64,000 bases of DNA from an uncultured Bacteroidaceae bacterium. GTDB lineage: Bacteria; Bacteroidota; Bacteroidia; Bacteroidales; Bacteroidaceae. The notes under the pieces were generated by a model. That model was not told the DNA's origin and ran no database searches. It saw nothing but the letters and a program-made list of their open reading frames with translations. Positions 17,319 to 25,581 of the stretch are shown here, in pieces; within the stretch, counting starts at the first letter, position 1; each line of letters starts with the position of its first letter. The stretch spans positions 52,054-116,053 of the forward strand of contig CAJGDP010000003.1 in the NCBI GenBank assembly GCA_904502235.1. The letters run 5' to 3'. The position numbers and the translations under genes are program-made.

Positions 17319-17936
17319 ATGCCACGCGTCCGTTTTGAAGGATTTGATACTCTGTGCAATGCCGAATTGTTCTTTTGGCAAATAGAGGAGAGCTGCGAAG
17401 AACTTTCGGAGCAGATAGGCGATGGCGGCATCTTGCTTGCCGAAGCCAAGGAACGTTTCAAGTCGCCTGGCAGACAACGCGAATGGCTTGCCGTACGTGC
17501 CTTGCTGCAACAAACCCCTTATAAAGGAAGTGTGCTCTGCTATAGCGATAGCGGTAAACCCTGTTTTGCCGATGGATGCAGGTTCTTGAGTATAAGCCAC
17601 ACGGATGAATATGTGGTTGTGGCTGTCTCAAATACTCCTGTAGGCATTGATGTGGAAACAAAGAACCGTAACGCCTATGCTGTGATGAAATCATTTTTGC
17701 AACCACGGGAAATTGAATATGTAATGGCGTGCGATATTCCTGCCGATGAGGCTTTGTTGCTCTGGAGCGCAAAAGAGGCTGCATTCAAATTGGCATCAGA
17801 TAAGGTAACTGTGCTAAAGGATATATGTATGGTTCCACAGAGCGGTGGTTACAAGGTAATCTACCCCGACGGTGCAACGGCTGTCTGCAATGTTCACGTC
17901 TTGGGGAAATTCGTGTTGTCGATAGCAGTTTTCTGA
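17319..17936 (+). CDS. 4'-phosphopantetheinyl transferase, Sfp type
   Basis: This enzyme moves the phosphopantetheine arm of CoA to a conserved serine on carrier proteins. The 205-residue protein has the three Sfp-family motifs: FLSISHTDEYVVVAVS, VGIDVETK (Mg-binding Asp and Glu) and LLWSAKEAAFKL (WxxKEaxxK). Sfp-type enzymes are about 220 residues; AcpS types are much shorter, so this is the broad-range class, though in Bacteroidales it may be the main fatty-acid ACP activator. It stands alone on the plus strand, and its stop codon directly abuts the stop of the convergent M23 gene. Confidence 0.9.
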   Translation: MPRVRFEGFDTLCNAELFFWQIEESCEELSEQIGDGGILLAEAKERFKSPGRQREWLAVRALLQQTPYKGSVLCYSDSGKPCFADGCRFLSISHTDEYVVVAVSNTPVGIDVETKNRNAYAVMKSFLQPREIEYVMACDIPADEALLLWSAKEAAFKLASDKVTVLKDICMVPQSGGYKVIYPDGATAVCNVHVLGKFVLSIAVF

Positions 17937-18803
17937 TTATTGATATCTCAGCATCTGCCCCGGACGGATGATGGTGCGCGAATTTATCTTGTTGAGCTTG
18001 AAAATCATCTCCTGTTCAACACCATACTTTTTGGCAATCTTGCCCACCGTTTCGCCCTGCTTTACTTTATGATATTTTTTCTCGGGGCCGGCAATCTTTA
18101 CAACACCGTTCTCTATGTATTTTGAGCCTGGACGGCGATACAGATAAAAGTCGCCTGTAACATCCTGGTTCTTGAAGTCGAACAATAAAGCCGGGTCCAA
18201 GCATTTACCCAGGAGTAATGTTTCAAAGTGCAGGTGCGGGCCAGAACTTCTTCCCGTGTTTCCACCAATGCCTATAGGGTCGCCCGCCTTTACGTTTTCG
18301 TTTGCTTCAACAAGTTTCTTCGACAAATGCGCATAAAGGGTCTCAATGCCGTTGTGGTGTCTTATCACAACATAATGTCCGTAACCTCTGCGCTGATAGG
18401 CAGTGATTCTCACTTTGCCATCGAAAGCCGCATATATGGTGTCGGTTCTCTCAACTTTAATGTCAAGACCATTGTGTACACGCTTGCGACGTGGGCGATA
18501 ACCGAATTTGTCGGTAATCTTTGTGTTTGTTGTAGGCATCACAAAACCGCGCAGGTCAATGAGAAAAGAGTCGGGGAGAGCATGGTTGAAATGTACCCTT
18601 GTGTTTATCCATTCGGGATACATGTCGGCAGAGGGAACCGTATTCGCTTCGTTCAACAGCATCCTGCGCAGGGCTATTGCCTCTACAGCCTCCATCTGTT
18701 GCTGTATTGTTACCTCTTCGGCAATAAGAGCCTGCGCTTTGATGTCGGCAGACGTCAAAACGGACAAGGCAAAAGCGAATATGTAAAGGAACAGTCTCTT
18801 CAC
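17937..18803 (-). CDS. M23 metallopeptidase with C-terminal LysM
   Basis: This is a probable periplasmic peptidoglycan hydrolase. The 288-residue protein has a signal peptide (cleaved near AQA, residue 24). Its M23/LytM domain has HNGLD (His110, Asp114), ETLYAHL and GPHLHFE (His190, His192), which are all the zinc and catalytic residues. A LysM peptidoglycan-binding module follows (about 243-288, starting YHKVKQGETVGKIAKKYG). With all ligands present it should be active rather than an EnvC-like degenerate activator. It follows ndk by seven bases and is probably in one unit with it. Confidence 0.92.
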   Translation of the reverse strand: MKRLFLYIFAFALSVLTSADIKAQALIAEEVTIQQQMEAVEAIALRRMLLNEANTVPSADMYPEWINTRVHFNHALPDSFLIDLRGFVMPTTNTKITDKFGYRPRRKRVHNGLDIKVERTDTIYAAFDGKVRITAYQRRGYGHYVVIRHHNGIETLYAHLSKKLVEANENVKAGDPIGIGGNTGRSSGPHLHFETLLLGKCLDPALLFDFKNQDVTGDFYLYRRPGSKYIENGVVKIAGPEKKYHKVKQGETVGKIAKKYGVEQEMIFKLNKINSRTIIRPGQMLRYQ

Positions 18804-18809
18804 TTTGGA

Positions 18810-19283
18810 TTATTTGTATTTCTGGCTTTCTTCGCCACCATATTCAAAACATGTAACCGCCGATTCGTAATCGAACAGTTCGCAAGGCTTGAAGAAACGG
18901 TCTATTTCAATAAGCGCATTCTCCACAGAATCTGAAGCATGCACCACATTCTGCTCACCACTCATAGAAAAGTCGCCACGTATTGTTCCCGGCAATGCCT
19001 TGCGTGAGTTGGTAGCACCAACCATAAGACGGACAGTCTCAACAGCCTCAGCACCTTCAATGCAACAAGCAATAAGAGGAGCCGCCTGCATCGACGCCTT
19101 AAGATAAGGGAAGAAAGGACGCTCCACCAGGTGAGCATAGTGCTCGCGCACCAGTTCGTCGGTCATGAACAGCATTTTCATGCCTGCAATTCTTAGACCT
19201 TTGCGTTCGAAACGTGTAATGATATCTCCGGTCAAGCCACGCTGTATGGCATTAGGCTTAATAAGTATAAGAGTCTTTTCCAT
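18810..19283 (-). CDS. ndk: nucleoside diphosphate kinase
   Basis: Ndk exchanges the gamma phosphate between nucleoside tri- and diphosphates in the cytosol. The 157-residue protein starts EKTLILIKPNAIQRG, has the substrate Arg region PGTIRGDFS, and the catalytic His115 in NVVHASDS, where the usual motif is N-x-x-H-x-S-D-S. It is some 14 residues longer than E. coli Ndk, mostly near the C terminus, as in other Bacteroidota. It is first in a unit with the M23 peptidase. Confidence 0.96.
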   Translation of the reverse strand: MEKTLILIKPNAIQRGLTGDIITRFERKGLRIAGMKMLFMTDELVREHYAHLVERPFFPYLKASMQAAPLIACCIEGAEAVETVRLMVGATNSRKALPGTIRGDFSMSGEQNVVHASDSVENALIEIDRFFKPCELFDYESAVTCFEYGGEESQKYK

Positions 19284-19306
19284 AGGTGTTATAAGTAATT
19301 ACACTG

Positions 19307-19314
19307 CAAAGATA
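19307..19314 (-). promoter_or_regulatory. ndk -7 promoter element
   Basis: The minus strand reads TATCTTTG, an exact TAnnTTTG match, 24 bases before the ndk ATG, in an AT-rich spacer between recG and ndk. A clear -33 box is not visible. Confidence 0.5.
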
Positions 19315-19370
19315 ATAAAAAAAGGATATTGTTATGTAAATTAAGATGTTAATATTTGGATACACCAAAA

Positions 19371-21470
19371 TTAGGAAATCGCTCCCCAATTCCAGTTCTT
19401 CATGTTCTTGATTGCCTGCAGGCGTTCCCATACTACTCTGTAGTTGGGGTTGTCGTGTGCGGGGTCGGCGTCAATCACCCCGCGTGCCACCTCTCTCACA
19501 TATTGCAACAGCTGTTCGTCGCGGGCAAGGTTGGCTATTTTCAGGTCAAAGGCTATGCCGCTCTGCTGGGTGCCTTCTATGTCGCCCGGTCCGCGTAACT
19601 TAAGGTCGGCTTCGGCAATCTCAAAGCCGTCGTTGCTAGTGGTCATGATTTCCATGCGCTTACGGGTATCTTCGGATAGTTTGTAGTCGGTAACCAGTAT
19701 GCAATACGATTGTGATGCTCCGCGTCCCACACGTCCGCGCAACTGGTGTAGCTGTGATAGTCCGAATCTTTCGGCATTTTCTATTACCATAACCGAGGCG
19801 TTGGGCACATCCACTCCCACCTCTATAACGGTTGTGGAGACTAGTATCTGTGTCTCGCCCGATGCAAAGCGACGCATCTCCTCGTCCTTTTCCTTGGGTT
19901 TCATTTTGCCGTGGAGTTTGCTCAGCTTGTAGTCGCAGAATACGTTGCACAGCTGTTTGTAACCGTCTTCGAGGTTTTTAAGGTCAAGCTTTTCGCTTTC
20001 GTTGATAAGCGGATATACGATGTATGCCTGCCTTCCCTCATCTATCTGTTTGCGGATGAAGGAGTATAGGCTGTCGGTGCGGTTACGGAATATATGTGTG
20101 GTTGTTATTGGCTTTCTGCCCGGTGGGAGTTCGTCGATTACCGATACATCCAGGTCGCCGTAAAGTGTCATAGCAAGGGTACGGGGGATGGGGGTGGCTG
20201 TCATAACAAGCACGTGTGGCGGTATGTTGTTCTTTCCCCACATTTTGGCGCGTTGTACCACGCCAAAGCGGTGCTGTTCGTCAATCACAACTATTCCCAG
20301 ATTGTGGAACTGTACATTGTCCTCGAGAACGGCATGTGTTCCCACAAGTATGTCCACTGTGCTGTTCTCAAGCCCTTCGAATATGGGTGCACGCTCTTTT
20401 TGCCTGGTGCTTCCTGTGAGCAGTTCCACTCTCACCGGCAATGTGCCCAGCATACGTCGTAGGGTGGCACAATGTTGTTCGGCAAGGATTTCTGTGGGCA
20501 CGAGCATGCATGCCTGATAGCCGTTGTCCTTTGCCAGCAGCATGGAAAGCAGGGCTACAAGTGTCTTTCCGCTACCGACATCTCCCTGTATGAGCCTGTT
20601 CATCTGGCTGTTGCCGTTGACGTCTGCACGTATCTCCCTTACCACTCTTTTCTGTGCGCCGGTGAGTTCAAAAGGGAGATTCTCGTGATAGAAACGGTTG
20701 AACATGTCGCCTACTTTTGCGAAGCGGTGTCCTACGTATCTCTTCTGTCTGTCGCGTGAGTAGTTGAATATATTCAGCTGTATGAAGAAGAGTTCCTCGA
20801 ATTTCAGCCTGTATTGTGCCTGTTGCAGCTCCTTGGGATTCTTTGGAAAATGGATTATATGCAGGGCTTCGCTAAGACTCATCAGTCCGTGTTTTGTTAT
20901 TATGTCGTGCGAGAGGGTTTCGGGGATTTCGTGTGTGAGCAACTGGAACAGATTACTTACAAGCTTGGCTAAGGCATTGGAATTCAATCCGCTGCGTTTC
21001 ATCTTCTCTGTTGTGTTGTAGTAGGGCTGCAATCCCATGTTGTCGAGCTTCAGCAGTGATGCGTCGTCAACGTCGGGGTGTGCTATGTTCACCCTGCCGT
21101 TGAACATGGATGGCTTGCCGAACACTACATAACGTTTGCCTGTCTGCAGTTTGTTCTTCACGAACTTTATTCCGCGGAACCACACTAAATCCACAAAGGC
21201 TGTTCCGTCGGTGAAATGTGCCACAAGGCGACGCGATGCTCCTTCGCCCATCTCTTCGAATGAACGTATTTCTCCAAGCAACTGCACGTGCTGCAGTTGT
21301 CCGCCAAGTTCCGACACTTTGAATACCTTGCTGCGGTCGATGTATTTGTATGGAAAATAATACAACAAGTCGTTCAAAGAGTGTATGTTCAACTCCCTGT
21401 TCAGCAACGTGGCGCGTTGCTCACCCACTCCCGGCAGGTATTTTATATTTCTTGTTGTGATTTCGAGCAT
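19371..21470 (-). CDS. recG: ATP-dependent DNA helicase RecG
   Basis: RecG reverses stalled replication forks and branch-migrates Holliday junctions. The 699-residue protein has an N-terminal wedge domain (from YLPGVGEQRA) and superfamily 2 helicase motifs: GDVGSGKT (296-303), DEQH (397-400) and TATPIPRTL. In the C-terminal half are ETQILVSTTVIEVGVDVP and QLRGRVGRG, and the C terminus has the RecG-specific LKLRGPGDIEGTQQSG. Length is typical. It overlaps ispD by 28 bases and is last in the pdxJ-to-recG run; I saw no clear terminator after it. Confidence 0.97.
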   Translation of the reverse strand: MLEITTRNIKYLPGVGEQRATLLNRELNIHSLNDLLYYFPYKYIDRSKVFKVSELGGQLQHVQLLGEIRSFEEMGEGASRRLVAHFTDGTAFVDLVWFRGIKFVKNKLQTGKRYVVFGKPSMFNGRVNIAHPDVDDASLLKLDNMGLQPYYNTTEKMKRSGLNSNALAKLVSNLFQLLTHEIPETLSHDIITKHGLMSLSEALHIIHFPKNPKELQQAQYRLKFEELFFIQLNIFNYSRDRQKRYVGHRFAKVGDMFNRFYHENLPFELTGAQKRVVREIRADVNGNSQMNRLIQGDVGSGKTLVALLSMLLAKDNGYQACMLVPTEILAEQHCATLRRMLGTLPVRVELLTGSTRQKERAPIFEGLENSTVDILVGTHAVLEDNVQFHNLGIVVIDEQHRFGVVQRAKMWGKNNIPPHVLVMTATPIPRTLAMTLYGDLDVSVIDELPPGRKPITTTHIFRNRTDSLYSFIRKQIDEGRQAYIVYPLINESEKLDLKNLEDGYKQLCNVFCDYKLSKLHGKMKPKEKDEEMRRFASGETQILVSTTVIEVGVDVPNASVMVIENAERFGLSQLHQLRGRVGRGASQSYCILVTDYKLSEDTRKRMEIMTTSNDGFEIAEADLKLRGPGDIEGTQQSGIAFDLKIANLARDEQLLQYVREVARGVIDADPAHDNPNYRVVWERLQAIKNMKNWNWGAIS

Positions 21471-22141
21471 TCAATCAATGTCTTGGCAATCATCAGGTCG
21501 AATGGTGTTGTCAGCTTTATGTTCTCTCTGTTGCCTTCCACTCCAACAACCTGTTCGCCAAGAGCCTCCACCACCGATGCGTCGTCGGTGAAACTCTCTA
21601 CAAAGCGTTGTTCATAGGCGCGACGTAGCAACGACAGTTTGAACACCTGCGGAGTCTGTACCAGACGGTAACGGTCGCGTGGAACAACTTCGGTAGTTCC
21701 GTTTACGCCTACAATATGGCGCAGGCTGTCCTGTATGCTTATCATGGGGATTGCCGCACCGTGCATCCATGCTTCGCGGAAACAGTCGTCCAGGACTCTT
21801 GCCGATATAAAAGGACGTACTCCGTCGTGCACTCCAACGAGTGCCTCTTCCAGGTCATCGATCTGTGCAAGTCCGTTCTGTACCGAATGGAAACGTGTGG
21901 AACCGCCGTTTGTGAGCATCAAAGGAACTGCAAACGAGTGTTCTTTGCACAACTCTTTCCATAGTTCAATATGTTCTGCCGGCAGAACCAGAATAAGCTG
22001 TATTGTGTGGTCTATGGTGTGTAGACGCTCCAAAGTGGTCATTACCACAGGCTTGCCGCAGAGTTCCTGGAACTGTTTGGGCATTTCACCGCCCATGCGT
22101 GTGCCTTTGCCTCCGGCAACGACTATTATATATTTCTTCAT
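21443..22141 (-). CDS. ispD: 2-C-methyl-D-erythritol 4-phosphate cytidylyltransferase
   Basis: IspD makes CDP-methylerythritol in the non-mevalonate isoprenoid pathway. The protein (232 residues from the chosen ATG) begins KKYIIVVAGGKGTRMGGEMPKQF, with the G-x-G-x-R-M and PKQ nucleotide-binding motifs. It also has VGVHDGVRPFIS and RLVQTPQVF, which are diagnostic. The frame is open 16 codons further upstream (to 22189), but those codons overlap the DJ-1 gene and lack similarity, so I place the start at 22141, ten bases after that gene. It overlaps recG by 28 bases. Confidence 0.95.
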   Translation of the reverse strand: MKKYIIVVAGGKGTRMGGEMPKQFQELCGKPVVMTTLERLHTIDHTIQLILVLPAEHIELWKELCKEHSFAVPLMLTNGGSTRFHSVQNGLAQIDDLEEALVGVHDGVRPFISARVLDDCFREAWMHGAAIPMISIQDSLRHIVGVNGTTEVVPRDRYRLVQTPQVFKLSLLRRAYEQRFVESFTDDASVVEALGEQVVGVEGNRENIKLTTPFDLMIAKTLIECSKSQQEI

Positions 22142-22151
22142 GTTTCTTCTA

Positions 22152-22700
22152 TTACTTGAACTGCATCTGTGAACGCAGGGTTGCAACAACCTCGCTTCCG
22201 CAAAGACGCTCTACTATGGCAAATCCGAAATCAAAGGATACGCCAGGTCCGCAGGCGGTGATTATGTTGCCGTCCTGCTCTACATCTGTGGCTGTATATT
22301 CTGCACCAAAGAGGTCGCTCTCGCAACCGGGGTAGCAGGTTGCCTTTTTACCTTTCAGGATTCCCATTCTCCCGAATACCATGGGTGCGGCGCATATTGC
22401 GGCTACAAGCTTGCCATTGGCATGTGCTGTGGCGAGCTGTGAGCGTAGTGCTTCGTGTGCCGAGAGATTGTCGGTTCCCACGCCTCCGCCGGGTAATACA
22501 AGTGCATCGGCATCGCTGTAGCATATCTCTTCAAAAAGAGTGTCTGCAAGCACTGTGACATTCTGTGCCGACACCACCTCCTTGCGTTTCGTAATGGAAA
22601 CAGTTACAACCTCGATGCCTGCACGGCGCATTACGTCTACCGGAGCCAGTGCCTCAACGGTTTCAAAACCGTCGGCAAGGAAAAGATATATTTTGCTCAT
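22152..22700 (-). CDS. DJ-1/PfpI family protein
   Basis: This 182-residue protein has the DJ-1/YajL flavodoxin-like fold. It begins KIYLFLADGFETVEALAPVDVMRRAG with Glu15 in the conserved place. It has VLPGGG before the nucleophile elbow and the reactive cysteine Cys103 in AAICAAP. The close match to YajL/DJ-1 suggests a redox-responsive chaperone-like or proposed deglycase role, but activities for this family remain disputed. It lies two bases after the TonB-like gene and ten bases before ispD. Confidence 0.9.
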   Translation of the reverse strand: MSKIYLFLADGFETVEALAPVDVMRRAGIEVVTVSITKRKEVVSAQNVTVLADTLFEEICYSDADALVLPGGGVGTDNLSAHEALRSQLATAHANGKLVAAICAAPMVFGRMGILKGKKATCYPGCESDLFGAEYTATDVEQDGNIITACGPGVSFDFGFAIVERLCGSEVVATLRSQMQFK

Positions 22701-22702
22701 GA

Positions 22703-23479
22703 TTATTTCAGTTTAAAATAATATGTGATTGTTCCCTCCTGGTTGTTCACACCGCCTATGGCATTGAAACGTGCGCGTTTGGCTGCGTTTATTGCAGCTG
22801 TACGCAGTGCCTGCGATGTGGTGTTCGTACGGTGGTTTATTCTTGCGTTTACTACATTGCCGTCGGAATCCACGGTGATTGTTACCACAACTCTACCGTC
22901 TTCCTGCACGTTGTATGCAGGTAAAGGCAACTTTCCGTCGCCTGCAAGTGCGCGTCCGGCAAGGTCCCATGAACCCATTCCCGAGCCCTCTTTCTCGCCT
23001 ATATCCATTGTGCCTTCGGGAGCACCGCTTGTGCCTTCGTCAACCTCGTCGTTGCCTTTGCTTCCCATGGAGCTGCCTTTTCCGAAGGCGTTTGCCATAA
23101 GGTTCGAAGCCATTTTCATGGTCTCCTCCTCACGACGCTTGCGCTCGGCTTCCTGTTCGGCGGCAAGTGCCTTCTCCTTCTCAAGCGCAGTATTCTTTGC
23201 TGAATCCACGCTTATGCTCTCCTCGTTGTTCTGTGTTATGAGAGGTTTCTCGGGAGCGGGCTTCTGAGGCTTGGGCTGTACTTGTGGTTTTGGCGGTTGT
23301 GGTGCCATTTCAACTTCGGTCATGGCATATTGGTCGCCCATCATTACCGACAGACCTGCCTCGGGTTCCATAGGAGGACGGTCCATTACAATAAGGAGCA
23401 AGACAAGCAATATCAGCAAGTGGAATATCACCGTACCGACAATACCTATAACTTTTTCTTGTGAAATTTTCTTCATCAT
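22703..23479 (-). CDS. TonB-like energy transducer
   Basis: This 258-residue protein has an N-terminal membrane helix (about 10-31) and a Pro/Gln/Lys-rich spacer (PQPPKPQVQPKPQKPAPEKP). A charged helical stretch follows (about 95-125), then a Gly/Ser-rich region (about 131-170), then a C-terminal TonB/TolA-like domain (about 180-258; PLPAYNVQEDGRVVVTITVDSDG). It should couple inner-membrane proton motive force from the ExbB/ExbD pair encoded next to it to outer-membrane receptors, or play a Tol-like role. Its ATG overlaps the exbD stop (ATGA), which fixes the start. Confidence 0.85.
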   Translation of the reverse strand: MMKKISQEKVIGIVGTVIFHLLILLVLLLIVMDRPPMEPEAGLSVMMGDQYAMTEVEMAPQPPKPQVQPKPQKPAPEKPLITQNNEESISVDSAKNTALEKEKALAAEQEAERKRREEETMKMASNLMANAFGKGSSMGSKGNDEVDEGTSGAPEGTMDIGEKEGSGMGSWDLAGRALAGDGKLPLPAYNVQEDGRVVVTITVDSDGNVVNARINHRTNTTSQALRTAAINAAKRARFNAIGGVNNQEGTITYYFKLK

Positions 23480-23889
23480 TTCTTGTCGGGACGGCGTGTA
23501 GCCAACACCATTTTGAACTGGTTTTCATTAGCAATGTTGAGCACTTTGACAATCTCGCTGTAGGGTATTGTCTCGTCTGCATACAATGCAACATACATTT
23601 CGTAATCCTTCTCGCGGCAACCCAACAGGAAGGGAGTGATATCGTCCTCGGTAACAGGCATCTCGTCTTCGCGTCCCCAGGCTGCGTAGTAGTTGAGGTC
23701 CTTGTCGATTATTATGCGTGCCATGGGCTTTGCCTGTGTCTGCTCCTTGCCCTGTGGCAGAAGCACCTTTATGGCATTGGGAGTTACCATGGTGGAGGTT
23801 ATCATAAAGAATATGAGCAACAGGAATATGATGTCGGTCATCGACGACATCGAGAATACGTCTATTGCCTTTGTCTTTCTTTTTATCAT
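23476..23889 (-). CDS. exbD: ExbD/TolR family biopolymer transport protein
   Basis: This 137-residue inner-membrane protein has a short basic N terminus and one helix (about 13-36) preceded by the conserved Asp of SSMTDIIFLLLIFFM (Asp18), the proton-pathway residue. A periplasmic domain of about 100 residues follows. ExbD works with ExbB to drive TonB. There is only one ExbD gene here, whereas some Bacteroidota have two in tandem. It lies between exbB (24-base gap) and the TonB-like gene (four-base overlap). Confidence 0.92.
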   Translation of the reverse strand: MIKRKTKAIDVFSMSSMTDIIFLLLIFFMITSTMVTPNAIKVLLPQGKEQTQAKPMARIIIDKDLNYYAAWGREDEMPVTEDDITPFLLGCREKDYEMYVALYADETIPYSEIVKVLNIANENQFKMVLATRRPDKK

Positions 23890-23913
23890 ATTCAGACTTT
23901 TGGTTGAAATTTA

Positions 23914-24672
23914 TTACTGCACCTGAATGTAATCAGTATTATCTGCCTGAGCAGTCTTCTTGCATGGTGCTTCCTTGCTCTCGGTAACAATCTCGATGAA
24001 CGAGATGATGTCTGCCTCCATAAGGTTCTGTATCTTGTCTACAAGGATTACAAGGTAGTTGTATGCGAAGATTGCAATGATACCTACGATAAGACCGCCT
24101 ACGGTTGTTACCATAGCCTCATAGATACCGCCCGACAGCAACGATACATCGATGTTGTTACCTGCGTTTGCCATCTGCCAGAATGCCTGTACCATACCTG
24201 TTACTGTTCCCAAGAAACCGAGCATGGGGGCTACGGCTGCAATTGTTGAAAGTATTGGAAGACCTTTTTCAAGGGTTGCAATCTCAAGGCCGGCATTGTT
24301 GTCGAGTGCCTGACGGATTGATGCAGTGTCGAGCTTATAGTCCTTTACGCCCTTTGCAAGGATTCTTGACATTGGCGTGTTTACTTTCTCGCAATAGTTG
24401 ATTGCCGATTTCATGTCGCCGTCAACGATGTTGTCGTGAATGCGGTCGAGCAATAGAGGATTTCTCTTCATTGCCTTACGCAGTACGGCAAGACGCTCGA
24501 AAAATATGTATATACCCCAAATTGAAAGAGCTGCAAGGACAATCATAATCCAACCGCCCTTCATAGCCAATTCAAAAATATTTATACCCTCCTGAACTGC
24601 ACCTGCAACCTCAACGGCCTGCATTGCTTCTTCTGCTGCAACCTCTGCAGCTACTGTAGTCAAATGAATCAT
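23914..24672 (-). CDS. exbB: MotA/TolQ/ExbB proton channel protein
   Basis: This 252-residue inner-membrane protein has three hydrophobic segments: one near residues 39-58, and two after TLEKGLPILSTIAAVAPMLGFLGTVTGMV, where the family's conserved Thr/Gly-rich channel motif sits. Then comes EAMVTTVGGLIVGIIAIFAYN. With ExbD it forms the proton-driven motor for the TonB-like protein. The N-terminal 28 residues are alanine/glutamate-rich and unusual, possibly a cleaved or amphipathic leader. It follows pdxJ by 18 bases. Confidence 0.93.
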   Translation of the reverse strand: MIHLTTVAAEVAAEEAMQAVEVAGAVQEGINIFELAMKGGWIMIVLAALSIWGIYIFFERLAVLRKAMKRNPLLLDRIHDNIVDGDMKSAINYCEKVNTPMSRILAKGVKDYKLDTASIRQALDNNAGLEIATLEKGLPILSTIAAVAPMLGFLGTVTGMVQAFWQMANAGNNIDVSLLSGGIYEAMVTTVGGLIVGIIAIFAYNYLVILVDKIQNLMEADIISFIEIVTESKEAPCKKTAQADNTDYIQVQ

Positions 24673-24690
24673 AGTGTTATTGTTGTTTTA

Positions 24691-25410
24691 TTATTTTATC
24701 AAGCATTTCTGGTATGCGGCAATGGTTGCCTCCAGTCCCATGTAAAGTGCATCGCAAATAAGCGCATGACCTATGGAAACCTCATCCACCCAGGGAATTA
24801 CGTCGGTGAAATATGTGAGGTTCTCAAGGCTCAGGTCGTGACCTGCATTCAAACCTATTCCCAGCTGTTTTACACGTCTTGCCGTTTCGTAGAAGGGCGC
24901 AATGGCCTCCTCGCGGTTACGTGAGTAGTTGTGGGCATATGGTCCTGTATAGAGTTCCACTCTGTCGGCTCCAGCTTTAGCGGCATACTCTGCCATGCGT
25001 ATGTCGGCATTGATGAAAATGGAACTGCGTATTCCGGCTGCACGTATCTCGTTTAGGATATCGCGCAGGAACTCCTGTTCTGTTACTGTGTCCCAGCCAC
25101 AATCCGATGTAAGTTGCGATGGTTTGTCGGGCACAAGTGTTACCTGTGCGGGGCGCACACGCAACACCAGGTCAAGGAACTCCTTTGAAGGATATCCCTC
25201 GATGTTGAATTCCGTGCGAAGTATGGCACGCAAGGCTGTTACGTCTGCGCGTCGTATGTGGCGCTCGTCGGGGCGCGGATGCACAGTGATGCCGTCGGCA
25301 CCGAAAGCCTCGCAATCCTTGGCAATTTTCAGAATGTCGGGATTGTTTCCGCCACGGGCATTTCTGATTGTTGCCACTTTGTTGATGTTTACACTCAATT
25401 TTGTCTTCAT
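24691..25410 (-). CDS. pdxJ: pyridoxine 5'-phosphate synthase
   Basis: PdxJ condenses 1-deoxyxylulose 5-phosphate with 3-amino-2-oxopropyl phosphate to form pyridoxine 5'-phosphate (DXP-dependent vitamin B6 pathway). The 239-residue protein begins TKLSVNINKVATIRNARGG and has DGITVHPRPDERHI, FLDLVLRVRPAQVTLVPD and a C-terminal AGHDLSLENL, all conserved in PdxJ. I place the start at 25410 rather than at the upstream in-frame Met (25440), because homologues begin with this motif. It is the first gene of the run through exbB, exbD, tonB-like, DJ-1, ispD and recG. Confidence 0.96.
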   Translation of the reverse strand: MKTKLSVNINKVATIRNARGGNNPDILKIAKDCEAFGADGITVHPRPDERHIRRADVTALRAILRTEFNIEGYPSKEFLDLVLRVRPAQVTLVPDKPSQLTSDCGWDTVTEQEFLRDILNEIRAAGIRSSIFINADIRMAEYAAKAGADRVELYTGPYAHNYSRNREEAIAPFYETARRVKQLGIGLNAGHDLSLENLTYFTDVIPWVDEVSIGHALICDALYMGLEATIAAYQKCLIK

Positions 25411-25512
25411 AAAGCTCTTATCCTTTGCTGTTAAAACCACTATTATGGGTAGTTTAGGATATTTTCATTGCAAAATTAGCACAAATAAAAAAAAAAATAA
25501 TATAATTTGTCG

Positions 25513-25520
25513 TAAATTTG
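25513..25520 (+). promoter_or_regulatory. nadK -7 promoter element
   Basis: TAAATTTG, an exact TAnnTTTG match, lies in the divergent pdxJ/nadK gap about 60 bases before the nadK ATG. A poly-A run sits upstream where the -33 box would be; no TTTG is present at proper spacing. Confidence 0.45.
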
Positions 25521-25581
25521 CAAACAGATAGCCAAACAACCCGTGTTATCTCTACTTTATAACAGAATAAACAAGGAAAAT

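Noticed and set aside
17192..17461. 90-residue N-terminal extension of the PAP2 gene
   Set aside because: It overlaps the divergent PPTase gene and its promoter, is Ser/Arg/Lys-rich without family similarity, and the protein has a good Met at 17191.
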